Assembly (NCBI RefSeq): GCF_000224085.1
Contig: NC_015945.1
Coordinates: 248,001-312,000, forward strand
DNA: 64,000 bases
Source of the DNA: Allomuricauda ruestringensis DSM 13258
GTDB lineage: Bacteria > Bacteroidota > Bacteroidia > Flavobacteriales > Flavobacteriaceae
Direction: 5' to 3'
The notes under the pieces were generated by a model. It ran no database searches, was not told the DNA's origin, and saw only the letters and a list, made by a program, of their open reading frames with translations. Shown here piece by piece: positions 46,186 through 55,269 of this stretch (the first letter of the stretch is position 1; each line of letters starts with the position of its first letter). The position numbers and the translations under genes were made by a program.

Positions 46186-46210
46186 TTTGTTGATAACATA
46201 CCCCGAATTT

Positions 46211-46248
46211 GGACTTAAACAGAACCGCAAAGGGTTAATTTTAAGTCC
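46211..46248 (+). promoter_or_regulatory. Leader hairpin upstream of the TPR gene
   Basis: GGACTTAAA (46211-46219) pairs with TTTAAGTCC (46240-46248). The 20-nt interior can add an AACC/GGTT stem over GCAAAG. It lies 24 bases before the TPR gene ATG and overlaps a TAATTTTA candidate -7 box. Confidence 0.45.
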
Positions 46249-46271
46249 ATAGTTCAACCAAAAACGTTCCT

Positions 46272-47672
46272 ATGGCGTTAGAATCTAACGAATATCCAGA
46301 CAAATCCATAAACAAATTTGAGTCCATGCTCAAGACGGATGACGTCTATTTTTTTGATGCGGAGGACTTTGAGGAAATTATTCATCATTACCTGAACAAC
46401 GGTAAAATCTCCTTGGGCAAAAAAGCCATTCAAATTGGCTTGGAACAACATCCAAACTCCATGGAATTGAAGCTTTTACAGGTAGAAGTATTGGCTTTTG
46501 AAGACAAGTTTGATGCTGCAGAAACTCTTCTGGATGAAATTCAGACCATTAATGTAACCAATGAGGAAGTCTATATCCAACGGGCCAACATCCGCTCCAA
46601 ACAGGACAAACATCAAGAAGCCGTAAATCTTCTACTGGAGGCATTGGACATCACGGACCACTCGTTTGATATTCACTCCCTATTGGGAATGGAGTATCTA
46701 TTTATGGACAACTACGAGCAGGCAAAACTTAGTTTTATGAGATGTGTTGAGATTGATGACAGGGATTATTCATCGCTCTATAACGTAGTGTACTGCTTTG
46801 AGTTTTTGGAGGATTATGATGGTAGTATCCTATACCTAAACGATTATCTCGACCGAAACCCCTATTGCGAAGTGGCCTGGCACCAATTGGGCAAAATGTA
46901 CTTGGCCAAAAAACTCTATATCGAGGCTTTGACCGCTTTTGATTTTGCGGTGATTTCGGATGATTCCTTTATCGGCGCCTATTTTGAAAAAGGCAAAGTG
47001 CTGGAAAAATTGGGCAGGTACAATGAGGCTATCGAGAACTACGAGTCCACCATATCCATAGAAGACCCTACATCGTATGCTTTCCTGCGGCTTGGTAAAT
47101 GCCACGAAAAACTGGGAAACTACGACTTGGCCAAATATTATTATTACCACACCGTTCACGAAGACCCTTTATTGGACAAGGGATGGTTGGCCATTACCGA
47201 TTTCCATTTTAGGCAAAAAAACTATGAAAAAGCCATATACTACATCAATAAGGCCATAAATATTGATGGGGAAAACCCTAAATATTGGAAAAAAGCCGGA
47301 AAGTTATATGCTGCCCTAAACAATTGGGACGAGGCGGATTTTGCCTATAAACAAGCGGTGGACTTGGGCAATTACGAACTGGAAACGTGGAGGAACTGGG
47401 CGGAAGTACTCAATAAAATTGGAGATTACAATTCGGCAATACAAGTTTTGATCCAAGGGTTGGAATTTTACCCCGACAATTCGGACCTTACCTATAAATT
47501 GGCAGGCATCCATTTAAAAAATCACGATTTGGATGAAGCAAAAAGTATCTTATCCAAGGCTATGAAATTGGATATTGGTAAATTGCAGCAGTTTGAAAAA
47601 GAATTCCCCGAATTCATTGAAGTTGATTGGGTAAAAGCGCTGGTTTCAAAAATCAGGAAAACAGCCAAGTAG
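46272..47672 (+). CDS. Tetratricopeptide repeat protein
   Basis: 466 residues made almost entirely of TPR units with no signal peptide, so probably cytoplasmic. Clear repeats include AWHQLGKMYLAKKLYIEALTAFD, AYFEKGKVLEKLGRYNEAIENYE, AFLRLGKCHEKLGNYDLAKYYY and KYWKKAGKLYAALNNWDEADFAYK. I count about ten to twelve units. It is a scaffold for protein interaction without any catalytic motif. It lies 21 nt before the first DUF368 gene and probably shares its transcript through aroE. Confidence 0.88.
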   Translation: MALESNEYPDKSINKFESMLKTDDVYFFDAEDFEEIIHHYLNNGKISLGKKAIQIGLEQHPNSMELKLLQVEVLAFEDKFDAAETLLDEIQTINVTNEEVYIQRANIRSKQDKHQEAVNLLLEALDITDHSFDIHSLLGMEYLFMDNYEQAKLSFMRCVEIDDRDYSSLYNVVYCFEFLEDYDGSILYLNDYLDRNPYCEVAWHQLGKMYLAKKLYIEALTAFDFAVISDDSFIGAYFEKGKVLEKLGRYNEAIENYESTISIEDPTSYAFLRLGKCHEKLGNYDLAKYYYYHTVHEDPLLDKGWLAITDFHFRQKNYEKAIYYINKAINIDGENPKYWKKAGKLYAALNNWDEADFAYKQAVDLGNYELETWRNWAEVLNKIGDYNSAIQVLIQGLEFYPDNSDLTYKLAGIHLKNHDLDEAKSILSKAMKLDIGKLQQFEKEFPEFIEVDWVKALVSKIRKTAK

Positions 47673-47693
47673 CCCCGCCTTATTATCAAATTA

Positions 47694-48611
47694 ATGCAAG
47701 CACGTCGTATACTGGACTTCGTTTTTATTACCCTGAAAGGAATGGCCATGGGTGCCGCAGACGTTGTCCCAGGAGTATCAGGAGGAACCATTGCCTTTAT
47801 TTCTGGCATTTATGAAGAACTCATAACCTCCATCAACAACATAGATCTTTCCCTGATTTCAATTTTAAAAAAAGAAGGCATCAAGGCCGTTTGGAACAAA
47901 GTCAATGGAAACTTTTTACTGGCTCTTTTCCTCGGAATTTTTATTAGTGTGCTATCCTTGGCAAAATTCCTGAGTTGGCTTTTGGAAAACGAACCAATCT
48001 TATTATGGTCCTTTTTCTTTGGATTAGTGGTGGCCTCCATTTTTATGGTAGGCAAAGAAATCACCAGATGGACCATGGGAACAGTGGTTGTATTGATTTT
48101 TGGCGCTGCCTTGGCTTTCTTTATAACCGAACTACCTGCAAGCGATAACTCGGACAGCCTACCCTATTTGTTTCTTTCGGGTGCATTGGCCGTTTGTGCC
48201 ATGATCCTCCCAGGTATTTCGGGAGCATTTATCCTTGTACTGTTAGGCTCCTACAAAACCATTTTGGATGCTGTTCACGAAAGGGATATCAAAATAATTT
48301 TGACCGTGGGCGTTGGGGCCATTTTTGGACTTTTGAGTTTTGCTCGACTACTCAAATGGATGTTCAATCACTACAAAAACATCACTTTGGCATTGCTAAC
48401 AGGTTTTATCTTGGGTTCCTTAAATAAAATTTGGCCTTGGAAAAAGGTTTTGGAAACCAAAACCTTTGGCGAAAAGACCATCGTTGTGGATGATATGAAC
48501 GTGCTTCCCGGTGCTTTTGAGGGCGATAGTAAATTAATACTGGCCATTGTCTTAGCCATCCTAGGTTTTTCACTTATTTTTATCCTGGAAAAAGTAGCTT
48601 CCAAAAAATAA
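47694..48611 (+). CDS. DUF368 polytopic membrane protein
   Basis: 305 residues with eight or more hydrophobic segments. The hallmark GAADVVPGVSGGTIAFISGIYEELI (near residue 20) recurs in a weaker form in the second half as MILPGISGAFILVLLGSYKTIL, giving an internal two-fold repeat. DUF368 proteins have been linked to recycling (flipping) of polyprenyl-phosphate carriers in other bacteria; that is knowledge of the family, not shown here. A second paralogue follows 19 nt later. Confidence 0.88.
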   Translation: MQARRILDFVFITLKGMAMGAADVVPGVSGGTIAFISGIYEELITSINNIDLSLISILKKEGIKAVWNKVNGNFLLALFLGIFISVLSLAKFLSWLLENEPILLWSFFFGLVVASIFMVGKEITRWTMGTVVVLIFGAALAFFITELPASDNSDSLPYLFLSGALAVCAMILPGISGAFILVLLGSYKTILDAVHERDIKIILTVGVGAIFGLLSFARLLKWMFNHYKNITLALLTGFILGSLNKIWPWKKVLETKTFGEKTIVVDDMNVLPGAFEGDSKLILAIVLAILGFSLIFILEKVASKK

Positions 48612-48630
48612 GGAAAACCTATTTGTGCAA

Positions 48631-49668
48631 ATGCATCAACCTAGAACATTTCTGGATAATTTCTTCTTGGTCATAAAAGGCCTGTGCATGGGGGCCGCCA
48701 ATAAGGTTCCCGGGGTTTCGGGCGGTATAGTAGCCTTTGTTGCCGGATTTTACGAGGAGTTTATCTACTCCTTACAAAAATTGAATTCCAAAGCGGTGAA
48801 GTTGTTCTTCAATGGCAGGTTCAAAAGTTTTTTCCGATACACCAATGCCAAATTTCTGGGCTTGCTGATTTTTGGAATGCTGGTCAGCTATTTTAGTGTT
48901 TCCCGGATTCTAGATTATTTTTTGGACCATAACGAGGTCTTTGTTTGGGCCACTTTCTTTGGAATGGTCATAGGCTCCATCTACCATATAGGGAAAGATT
49001 TTGCTCCTTGGAACAAACGTACTATTCCAGCAGGGATCATCGGGTTTATTATTGGGATATCCATCAGTTTTTTAAACCCTGCCAAAGAGAACGACAACTT
49101 ATTTTTTGTTTTTTTCTGTGGCATCGTTAGTGTTTCTGGGATGACGCTTCCCGGGCTGTCCGGCTCTTTCATATTGATTTTATTGGGAAACTACGTCCTG
49201 TTACTGGTAGATTCGGTCAACGCACTCTACGATACTTTTTCTGAGGTTTTCTCTGGGGATTTTAGCTTCGTAAAAAATTCTGAACGCATACAAATCTTAA
49301 AGATACTAGGGGTTTTTACCTTGGGATCCGTTACCGGATTGGTTACTTTTTCACATTTGCTCAGTTATGTACTAAAACACTTTAAAGCCACAACAACAGC
49401 GGTATTATTGGGTTTTATCACAGGATCTTTGGGCGTACTTTGGCCTTGGAAAAGAACCGTTTTTAAGGTGGACGAAGCCGGCAACCCCTTATTGGATTCC
49501 AACGGGGATAAAATCATCCTCAACTACAAACGTCACCTTCCACAAATGGCAGAGGCAGAAACTTGGTGGGCCATACTTTTTATTTTATTGGGGATTTTGG
49601 TATTATTGATTTTGGATTGGTATGGCAACAACAGAAAAAAAAATGAACAGGTTCGGGCTACTAGGTAG
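48631..49668 (+). CDS. DUF368 polytopic membrane protein, second copy
   Basis: 345 residues from ATG 48631; a GTG two codons earlier (48625) is an alternative. It shows GAANKVPGVSGGIVAFVAGFYEEFI and the matching second half MTLPGLSGSFILILLGNYVLLL. Compared with its neighbour it is 40 residues longer, mainly in the C-terminal loop (DEAGNPLLDSNGDK). The tandem pair looks like an old duplication that has diverged. Its end overlaps the start of aroE by 26 nt. Confidence 0.87.
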   Translation: MHQPRTFLDNFFLVIKGLCMGAANKVPGVSGGIVAFVAGFYEEFIYSLQKLNSKAVKLFFNGRFKSFFRYTNAKFLGLLIFGMLVSYFSVSRILDYFLDHNEVFVWATFFGMVIGSIYHIGKDFAPWNKRTIPAGIIGFIIGISISFLNPAKENDNLFFVFFCGIVSVSGMTLPGLSGSFILILLGNYVLLLVDSVNALYDTFSEVFSGDFSFVKNSERIQILKILGVFTLGSVTGLVTFSHLLSYVLKHFKATTTAVLLGFITGSLGVLWPWKRTVFKVDEAGNPLLDSNGDKIILNYKRHLPQMAEAETWWAILFILLGILVLLILDWYGNNRKKNEQVRATR

Positions 49669-50374
49669 AAACATTTCTTATTCTTTCTCGCAGGGATATT
49701 TCACCCAAAAATTCAAGGATTTGGGACTGGATGACCATAGCTACGAGAATTTTGATCTTCAAAAAATCGAAGAGCTGAAAAACGTGCTCGCCCAAGATAA
49801 TCTTAGAGGGCTTAACGTAACCATACCCTACAAACAAGAGGTTATCCCCTATTTGGACGAGCTGGACGCCAAGGCAGCGAAAATAGGGGCCGTAAACACC
49901 ATTCAGTTTACAGAAAATGGCCTAAAAGGCTTTAATACTGATGCTTATGGTTTTCAAAAATCATTGGAACCCTTCTTGAAACCACATCATAAAAATGCAT
50001 TGATCCTGGGCACGGGCGGTGCTTCCAAAGCCGTTCGTTTTGTTCTAGATGAACTGGGAATTGCCAACACCTATGTTTCGCGCAGTAAAAGGGACGGGCA
50101 ATACACCTACGACGAACTGGACGAAACCACCATTAAGAAAAACACCCTGATTATTAACTGCACCCCACTTGGCACCTACCCCAATATTGAGGACAAACCT
50201 GCACTCCCTTATCAATATATTGGAGCTGATCATTTGCTGTACGACTTGATCTACAATCCAGAAAAAACCAGTTTTTTAGCTTCAGGCGAGGCGAAAGGAG
50301 CAACCATCTGCAATGGGCTGAACATGTTGGAGCACCAAGCGGAAAAGGCTTGGGAAATCTGGAACAATGTCTAA
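49643..50374 (+). CDS. aroE: Shikimate dehydrogenase
   Basis: 243 residues from ATG 49643, which gives the usual family start NRFGLLGRNISYSFSQ (Ser residues bind shikimate). An ATG seven codons upstream is less likely. Catalytic Lys in NVTIPYKQEVIPYL, catalytic Asp in GFNTDAYGFQKSL, NADP loop LGTGGASKAV and C-terminal ICNGLNMLEHQAEKAWEIW. It reduces 3-dehydroshikimate in aromatic amino acid synthesis. It overlaps the DUF368 gene by 26 nt, an unusually long overlap. Confidence 0.93.
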   Translation: MNRFGLLGRNISYSFSQGYFTQKFKDLGLDDHSYENFDLQKIEELKNVLAQDNLRGLNVTIPYKQEVIPYLDELDAKAAKIGAVNTIQFTENGLKGFNTDAYGFQKSLEPFLKPHHKNALILGTGGASKAVRFVLDELGIANTYVSRSKRDGQYTYDELDETTIKKNTLIINCTPLGTYPNIEDKPALPYQYIGADHLLYDLIYNPEKTSFLASGEAKGATICNGLNMLEHQAEKAWEIWNNV

Positions 50375-50442
50375 AAAAAAGGAGTTAACATAAGTATTCC
50401 ACCCATCCGCACAACCATCTCCGTCCGTAAAAGAAGAATCAA

Positions 50443-50450
50443 TACTTTTG
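50443..50450 (+). promoter_or_regulatory. Candidate -7 box before the DUF349 gene
   Basis: TACTTTTG in the 142-bp gap after aroE, 66 bases before the ATG. No TTG is found at the normal distance upstream. Confidence 0.3.
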
Positions 50451-50516
50451 CTATTAGACAATTAAGTTGTTAAATTGGCTATAATTTTCATCAATCAATA
50501 GGTAAACAAGCTACGA

Positions 50517-52604
50517 ATGCAGGAAAACGATCGTAAACTTCAGCAAGCTGAAGGTGGTATAGAGGAAACTTCAGAAAATACAAAAGGACAAATGGAAGAA
50601 GCTACACAAGCCGAACCAAAAGTGTCCGAAGAAACTGTATCTGAAACTGAAGAGTCACAAAAGCCTAAGAAAGAGGTTGTTTCCGAATCCAAAAGCAAAA
50701 AGAACGATTCCGAGAAGAACGATTCCGAGAAGAACGATTCCGAGAAGAACGATTCCGAAGAGCATATAGACGAGATTGACGAATCCAATGCAGAGGATGC
50801 TGAAGATACTGAAAACGAGAAACGGCATACCATACCCATGCTGGATTACCACTCCATGACCATGGAAAACTTGGTCGGGGAATTACAGCGTTTGGTAAAA
50901 AACGAGAAAGTACAGGCCATCAACAAGCATGTTAGCGCCATTAAGTACGAGTTCGACCAAAAGTTCCAAGAGTTTCTCGATGAGAAAAAGGAAGAGTTTG
51001 TATCCAAAGGAGGCAATGAAATTGATTTTCGATATAATTCCGTTGCCAAAAGGCAATTCAATGAGGTGTATTCGGATTTCCGGGAAAAGCGTGATCAATA
51101 TTATAAACAACTCGATCAATCACTAAAAGCCAACCTACAAAAAAGGTTGGATATTATTGAAGAGCTGAAAGGCCTCATTGATATTGAGGAGGACATCAAT
51201 ACTACTTACAACAACTTTAAAGACCTCCAAAATAGGTGGAAAAATGCAGGGCCCATACCTCGAACCAATTACAACGATGTTTGGCGCACCTACCACCACC
51301 ACATGGAAATCTTTTATGATTTTCTGCACCTAAACCGTGAATTGCGCGATCTGGATTTTAAACATAATCTGGAAGAAAAGCAGAAGTTGGTGGAACGTGC
51401 CGAAGCTTTAGCGGAAGAACCGGATTTGAACAAGGCGTTCAGGGAGTTGCAAACGCTTCACAAGATTTGGAAAGAGGACATCGGTCCCGTAGCCAAGGAA
51501 CATCGCGAAGAAATCTGGGAGAAATTCAGCACCGCCACCAAGGCCATGCACCAGCGTAGGCAAGAACATTTTCAGGAATTGGAAAAGGTCTACGAGAAAA
51601 ACTTGGAAAAAAAGCAAGAGATCATAGCTAACATCGCTAAAATAGCCGAAAACGTTGCGGATAACCACAGAGGCATCCAACAACAAATAAAAGAGGTGGA
51701 AGCGCTAAGGGATTTGTTTTTTAAGGCAGGTAGGGTGCCCCAAAAGGTGAACGAAGAAACTTGGAGCTATTTTAAGGAAACCGTCCGTAAATTCAATAGG
51801 ACCAAAAACGCATTCTATAAAAATCAGAAAAAAGAGCAACAGCTAAACCTTGAAAAGAAAAAGGAACTGTTGGAATTGGCCGTTTCTTTGAAGGATAGTG
51901 ATGATTGGGACGAAGTTACCCCACAAATGAAGCGCATACAAAGGGATTGGAAAAAAATTGGCCATGTTCCCAGAAAATATTCCGATAAAATCTGGAAAGA
52001 GTTCAAGGACGCTTGTAACCACTATTTTGACCGCTTACACGCGGAAAAGAACGAGGCCCACAAGGAAGAATTCGAAAACTTTAAGAAGAAAAGCGAATGT
52101 TTAAACCGTTTAAAAGAGTTCCAACTGAGCGGTGACAAGAAGAAGGATATTGAAGACGTTAAAGCCTTTTTAGCCGAGTGGAAACAATACGGTCGCATTC
52201 CGTATAACAAAAAGCACATCAACAGCAAGTTCAATAAAATTGTGGATGCCCTCTTCAAAAAATTAGGGGTTGGCAAACAACAATCGGAACTGCTCAAATA
52301 CGGGAACAAAGTACAGGAACTTGCCAAAACAGAGGACAACTACGCTATAGGCAATGAACGTGTTTTTGTTAAGCGTAAGATTGATGAGGTAAAATCCGAA
52401 ATTCGTCAGTTAGAGAACAACCTACAGTTTTTCTCTGGTGATTCAGAGGACAATCCTTTGGTCAAAGAAGTCGTCAATAAATTGGACAAACAAAAAGAAG
52501 CGCTTCAAACTTGGAAAGAGAAAATGAAGAAGCTGAACATTCTTAAACACAAACTGAACAAAGAAATCGAGGAAGAAGAAAATGACAGCAACGAAGAGGA
52601 ATAA
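50517..52604 (+). CDS. DUF349 repeat protein with acidic tandem-repeat N-terminus
   Basis: 695 residues. The first 110 are highly charged and of low complexity, rich in Glu, Ser and Lys, and include the KNDSE repeat. From about residue 115 on there are several DUF349 units of about 70 residues, each helical and bearing a Trp-containing core (FKDLQNRWKNAGPIPRTNYNDVW; ELQTLHKIWKEDIGPVAKEHREEIW; RIQRDWKKIGHVPRKYSDKIW; FLAEWKQYGRIPYNKKHI). The C-terminus is a coiled coil. No enzyme motif is present. DUF349 proteins are of unsettled function; ribosome or DNA association has been suggested for some. Confidence 0.88.
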   Translation: MQENDRKLQQAEGGIEETSENTKGQMEEATQAEPKVSEETVSETEESQKPKKEVVSESKSKKNDSEKNDSEKNDSEKNDSEEHIDEIDESNAEDAEDTENEKRHTIPMLDYHSMTMENLVGELQRLVKNEKVQAINKHVSAIKYEFDQKFQEFLDEKKEEFVSKGGNEIDFRYNSVAKRQFNEVYSDFREKRDQYYKQLDQSLKANLQKRLDIIEELKGLIDIEEDINTTYNNFKDLQNRWKNAGPIPRTNYNDVWRTYHHHMEIFYDFLHLNRELRDLDFKHNLEEKQKLVERAEALAEEPDLNKAFRELQTLHKIWKEDIGPVAKEHREEIWEKFSTATKAMHQRRQEHFQELEKVYEKNLEKKQEIIANIAKIAENVADNHRGIQQQIKEVEALRDLFFKAGRVPQKVNEETWSYFKETVRKFNRTKNAFYKNQKKEQQLNLEKKKELLELAVSLKDSDDWDEVTPQMKRIQRDWKKIGHVPRKYSDKIWKEFKDACNHYFDRLHAEKNEAHKEEFENFKKKSECLNRLKEFQLSGDKKKDIEDVKAFLAEWKQYGRIPYNKKHINSKFNKIVDALFKKLGVGKQQSELLKYGNKVQELAKTEDNYAIGNERVFVKRKIDEVKSEIRQLENNLQFFSGDSEDNPLVKEVVNKLDKQKEALQTWKEKMKKLNILKHKLNKEIEEEENDSNEEE
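50700..50759 (+). repeat. Four-copy 15-bp in-frame tandem repeat
   Basis: AAGAACGATTCCGAG is repeated four times; the first three copies are identical and the fourth differs only in its last base. Each unit encodes five residues (KNDSE), so copy-number change keeps the frame. It lies in the acidic N-terminal tail of the DUF349 protein. Confidence 0.95.
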
Positions 52605-52633
52605 ATTTTAATCTACCTTATAAAATAATATCA

Positions 52634-52658
52634 AAGGGCCGCTCGTATAGCGGCCCTT
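52634..52658. terminator. Hairpin between convergent DUF349 and CBS genes
   Basis: A perfect 10-bp stem, AAGGGCCGCT with AGCGGCCCTT, over a 5-nt loop. There is no long T-run on either side, but its place between two converging stops makes a bidirectional terminator likely. Confidence 0.65.
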
Positions 52659-52680
52659 CAACTTCTTCCCTTCCAAAAGT

Positions 52681-53103
52681 TCAATACAATTCGAGTAAAT
52701 AGTTGATTAAATCCGTAGTGGTAACTATCCCCACAAGTTTTCCGTTATCCACCACAGGCAAAGCATGAAACTCTTTTTTGGAAAGAAAACGTGCCACATC
52801 CCTAATTGACGTATCGGATGCTATGCTAACAACATCGTTGACCATTACTTGCGGAATGGTGAACATGTTATAAACAATGGTTTCCACATGTTCTTCGTGC
52901 TCATCTATCGCGTCTGCAAAACTGATCCGCAACAAATCCGTATAGCTTAACATACCCACAATAGAGCTACCTTCAACAACTGGAATATGTCGGATATGAT
53001 GCTTTTTAAAAAGACGTTCGGCAGTCACCAAATCATCTTTGGCAGTAAGCGTAACCAGTTTTTTGGTCATTATTTCCGAAACAGGCACATCTTTTTTCAT
53101 CAC
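52681..53103 (-). CDS. CBS domain pair protein
   Basis: 140 residues made of two CBS domains: PVSEIMTKKLVTLTAKDDLVTAERLFKKHHIRHIPVVE and MVNDVVSIASDTSIRDVARFLSKKEFHALPVVDNGKLVGIVTTTDL. CBS pairs bind adenosine nucleotides and act as energy or ligand sensors. With no attached effector domain, its partner is unknown. It is the only CBS gene here and is followed upstream by rny at a 70-nt distance containing a palindrome. Confidence 0.9.
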   Translation of the reverse strand: MMKKDVPVSEIMTKKLVTLTAKDDLVTAERLFKKHHIRHIPVVEGSSIVGMLSYTDLLRISFADAIDEHEEHVETIVYNMFTIPQVMVNDVVSIASDTSIRDVARFLSKKEFHALPVVDNGKLVGIVTTTDLINYLLELY

Positions 53104-53159
53104 TCAAGTAGTTTATCAATTTCTTGAATGAAGTTAGCCTGACCTTAGTTAGAAAAGTA

Positions 53160-53171
53160 TGATAATTATCA
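53160..53171. promoter_or_regulatory. 12-bp perfect palindrome between rny and the CBS gene
   Basis: TGATAATTATCA lies 2 nt after the rny stop and ahead of a minus-strand TACTTTTC box that could start the CBS transcript. It could be an operator for the CBS gene; it resembles half of a Fur-type GATAAT box, which is only suggestive. Confidence 0.35.
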
Positions 53172-53173
53172 GT

Positions 53174-54745
53174 TTACTTGGCCACGTTTACAGACCGCGT
53201 TTCACGGATTACGGTAACCTTAACTTGACCGGGATAGGTCATATCGGTCTGTATTTTTTGTGATATTTCGAAAGAGAGTTCCGCCGCTTTGTCATCGTTC
53301 ACTTTTTCGCTTTCCACAATTACACGCAGTTCCCTACCCGCCTGAATAGCGTAGGCTTTCTGTACTCCGTTGAAGCCGAAGGCAATATCTTCCAAATCCT
53401 TCAATCTTTGAATGTAGGAGTCCAAAACTTGTCTCCTAGCTCCAGGGCGTGCACCGCTGATAGCATCACAAACTTGAACTATGGGAGAAATTAAAGTGGT
53501 CATCTCGATTTCATCGTGGTGGGCTCCGATTGCATTGCAAACCTCGTCTTTTTCACCATATTTTTGTGCCCATTGCATACCTAAAATAGCGTGGGGTGTT
53601 TCCACTTCAACTTCAGCCATGGGAACTTTTCCTATATCGTGAAGCAATCCGGCTCTTTTGGCCAATTTAGGGTTGAGTCCTAATTCTGCTGCCATTACGC
53701 CACAGAGTTTAGCTACCTCTCTTGAGTGCTGCAATAGGTTTTGTCCGTAAGAGGAACGGTACTTCATCCGCCCTACCGCCTTTATCAGTTCTGGGTGCAA
53801 TCCGTGGATGCCCAGGTCGATTACGGTACGCTTGCCTATTTCGGCAATTTCTTCATTGATTTGTTTTTCGGTCTTCTTCACTACCTCTTCAATACGGGCA
53901 GGGTGAATTCTTCCGTCGGTCACCAATCGGTGCAAGGACAAACGGGCCACTTCCCTCCTAACGGAATCAAAACAAGATAGGATAATGGCTTCTGGGGTAT
54001 CATCTACAATAATCTCAACACCTGTGGCCGATTCCAAAGCACGAATGTTTCTACCCTCTCGGCCAATAATACGACCTTTAACATCATCCGACTCCAAATT
54101 GAATACCGAGACACAGTTCTCCACGGCTTCTTCGGTTCCGATACGCTGAATGGTGTTGATCACTATTTTTCGGGCCTCTTGCTGTGCGGTGAGCTTTGCT
54201 TCTTCCAAGGTGTTTTGAAGATATGCCATGGCATCGCTTTTGGCAGTTTCTTTTAAAGATTCCAACAATTGGGCCTTGGCATCTTCTGCGGAAAGTCCAG
54301 AAATTACCTCCAACTGTTGTACTTGGCTCTTGTGGAGCTTTTCAACCTCAGATTGTTTTTTGTCGAGTATCTCACTTTTGTACTCGATCTCTTTTATCTT
54401 TTCTTGAAATTGATCGTTAAGCTTTTTGTTCTTGGCCAATTCACTGCTAACCTGGGACTCTTTGTCCCTTGTGCGTTTTTCGGCCTCTGCAATTTTTTTA
54501 TCCTTATTGATGATGACCTTCTCGTGCTCCGCCTTCAGCTCCAAAAACTTCTCCTTTGCCTGAAAGATCTTATCCTTCTTTATGCTATCGCCCTCTTTAC
54601 TGGCTTCTTTTATAATGTTGGATGCTTCTTTTTTTGCATTGGCAATGGTTTTGGATGCTTTGCCTTTCTCCATCATCTTGGCAATTGCGAATCCTATTGC
54701 CAGCCCCACAACAGCTGCGCCAACAATAACTATGATATTATCCAT
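53174..54745 (-). CDS. rny: Ribonuclease Y
   Basis: 523 residues. One N-terminal membrane helix ([19 protein letters not shown]), then a long coiled coil (about 30-190), the KH domain ([28 protein letters not shown]) and the HD phosphodiesterase domain ([33 protein letters not shown]). It is the membrane-tethered endoribonuclease that starts mRNA decay in many bacteria without RNase E. It is the third protein gene of the coiled coil-zapA-6S-rny block. Confidence 0.95.
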   Translation of the reverse strand: MDNIIVIVGAAVVGLAIGFAIAKMMEKGKASKTIANAKKEASNIIKEASKEGDSIKKDKIFQAKEKFLELKAEHEKVIINKDKKIAEAEKRTRDKESQVSSELAKNKKLNDQFQEKIKEIEYKSEILDKKQSEVEKLHKSQVQQLEVISGLSAEDAKAQLLESLKETAKSDAMAYLQNTLEEAKLTAQQEARKIVINTIQRIGTEEAVENCVSVFNLESDDVKGRIIGREGRNIRALESATGVEIIVDDTPEAIILSCFDSVRREVARLSLHRLVTDGRIHPARIEEVVKKTEKQINEEIAEIGKRTVIDLGIHGLHPELIKAVGRMKYRSSYGQNLLQHSREVAKLCGVMAAELGLNPKLAKRAGLLHDIGKVPMAEVEVETPHAILGMQWAQKYGEKDEVCNAIGAHHDEIEMTTLISPIVQVCDAISGARPGARRQVLDSYIQRLKDLEDIAFGFNGVQKAYAIQAGRELRVIVESEKVNDDKAAELSFEISQKIQTDMTYPGQVKVTVIRETRSVNVAK

Positions 54746-54763
54746 GTTTGCTTGTGTTTAGTT

Positions 54764-54937
54764 AAAAAAAAAGCCCACATCGGAAGAAGTTTTGTACAAA
54801 CTCCAAAATACAGGTTTAGGGCTAACAGACTGATCAAGGATCCCTATACAAGTAGGGCCTGCTTTTACAACCTAAACTCACCCTTTCTAATTATAATAGT
54901 GTTGAGTTTGTCAAAAATTAATTACCAATGTGGGCAG
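54764..54937 (-). ncRNA. ssrS: 6S RNA (flavobacterial type)
   Basis: The 216-bp gap between zapA and rny holds a structured RNA of about 174 nt on the minus strand. Terminal stem: ATGTGGGC and GCCCACAT (54928-54935 with 54773-54780), immediately followed by nine T, so it doubles as the terminator. Next stem: ACAAACTC with GAGTTTGT (54904-54911 with 54796-54803). Then GTTTAGG with CCTAAAC (54871-54877 with 54814-54820), and an apical CCCTA/TAGGG hairpin (54842-54857). A long rod with internal bubbles is the 6S shape, which mimics an open promoter and sequesters RNA polymerase. The zapA-adjacent position matches 6S genes in other phyla. Identity is inferred from structure and context. Confidence 0.75.
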
Positions 54938-54961
54938 TAACAATATTTTATTTAAAAGAAC

Positions 54962-55255
54962 TTATTCTCCCAATTTGGAGTGAACCAATTCATCCAAGGC
55001 CCTGAGGCGCTGCATGGCGGCCTCCGCATTTTCTGAACGGTCTATTCCACCTTGCTCAATTTTGGAAGCAAATTGCAAGGCACACATGGCCAAAACATCC
55101 TGCTTATCCCGAACGGCATAGTTTTGCTCAAACTTTTTTGCCAAATTTTCTATATTCTTGGCCGCTTTTCGCAACCCTTCCTCTTGCTTGGGGTCAATCG
55201 TTAAAGGATATACCCTGTCGGCAATGGAAAGCTTTATTTTGAGCTTCTCGTCCAT
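54962..55255 (-). CDS. zapA: Cell division protein ZapA
   Basis: 97 residues from ATG 55255 (KLKIKLSIADRVYPLTIDPKQE). The frame is open 13 codons earlier, but that part overlaps the preceding gene and has no family counterpart. The C-terminal half is a coiled coil (NAEAAMQRLRALDELV). The globular head with RVYPLTIDPKQEEGLRKAAKNIE is the ZapA core that binds and bundles FtsZ filaments. It is 14 nt downstream of the coiled-coil gene. Confidence 0.9.
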   Translation of the reverse strand: MDEKLKIKLSIADRVYPLTIDPKQEEGLRKAAKNIENLAKKFEQNYAVRDKQDVLAMCALQFASKIEQGGIDRSENAEAAMQRLRALDELVHSKLGE

Positions 55256-55269
55256 AATCTCGGTATCCG

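Noticed and set aside
50700..50759. Repeat array resembling a tiny CRISPR
   Set aside because: The units are contiguous without spacers, code in frame for KNDSE, and there are no cas genes.
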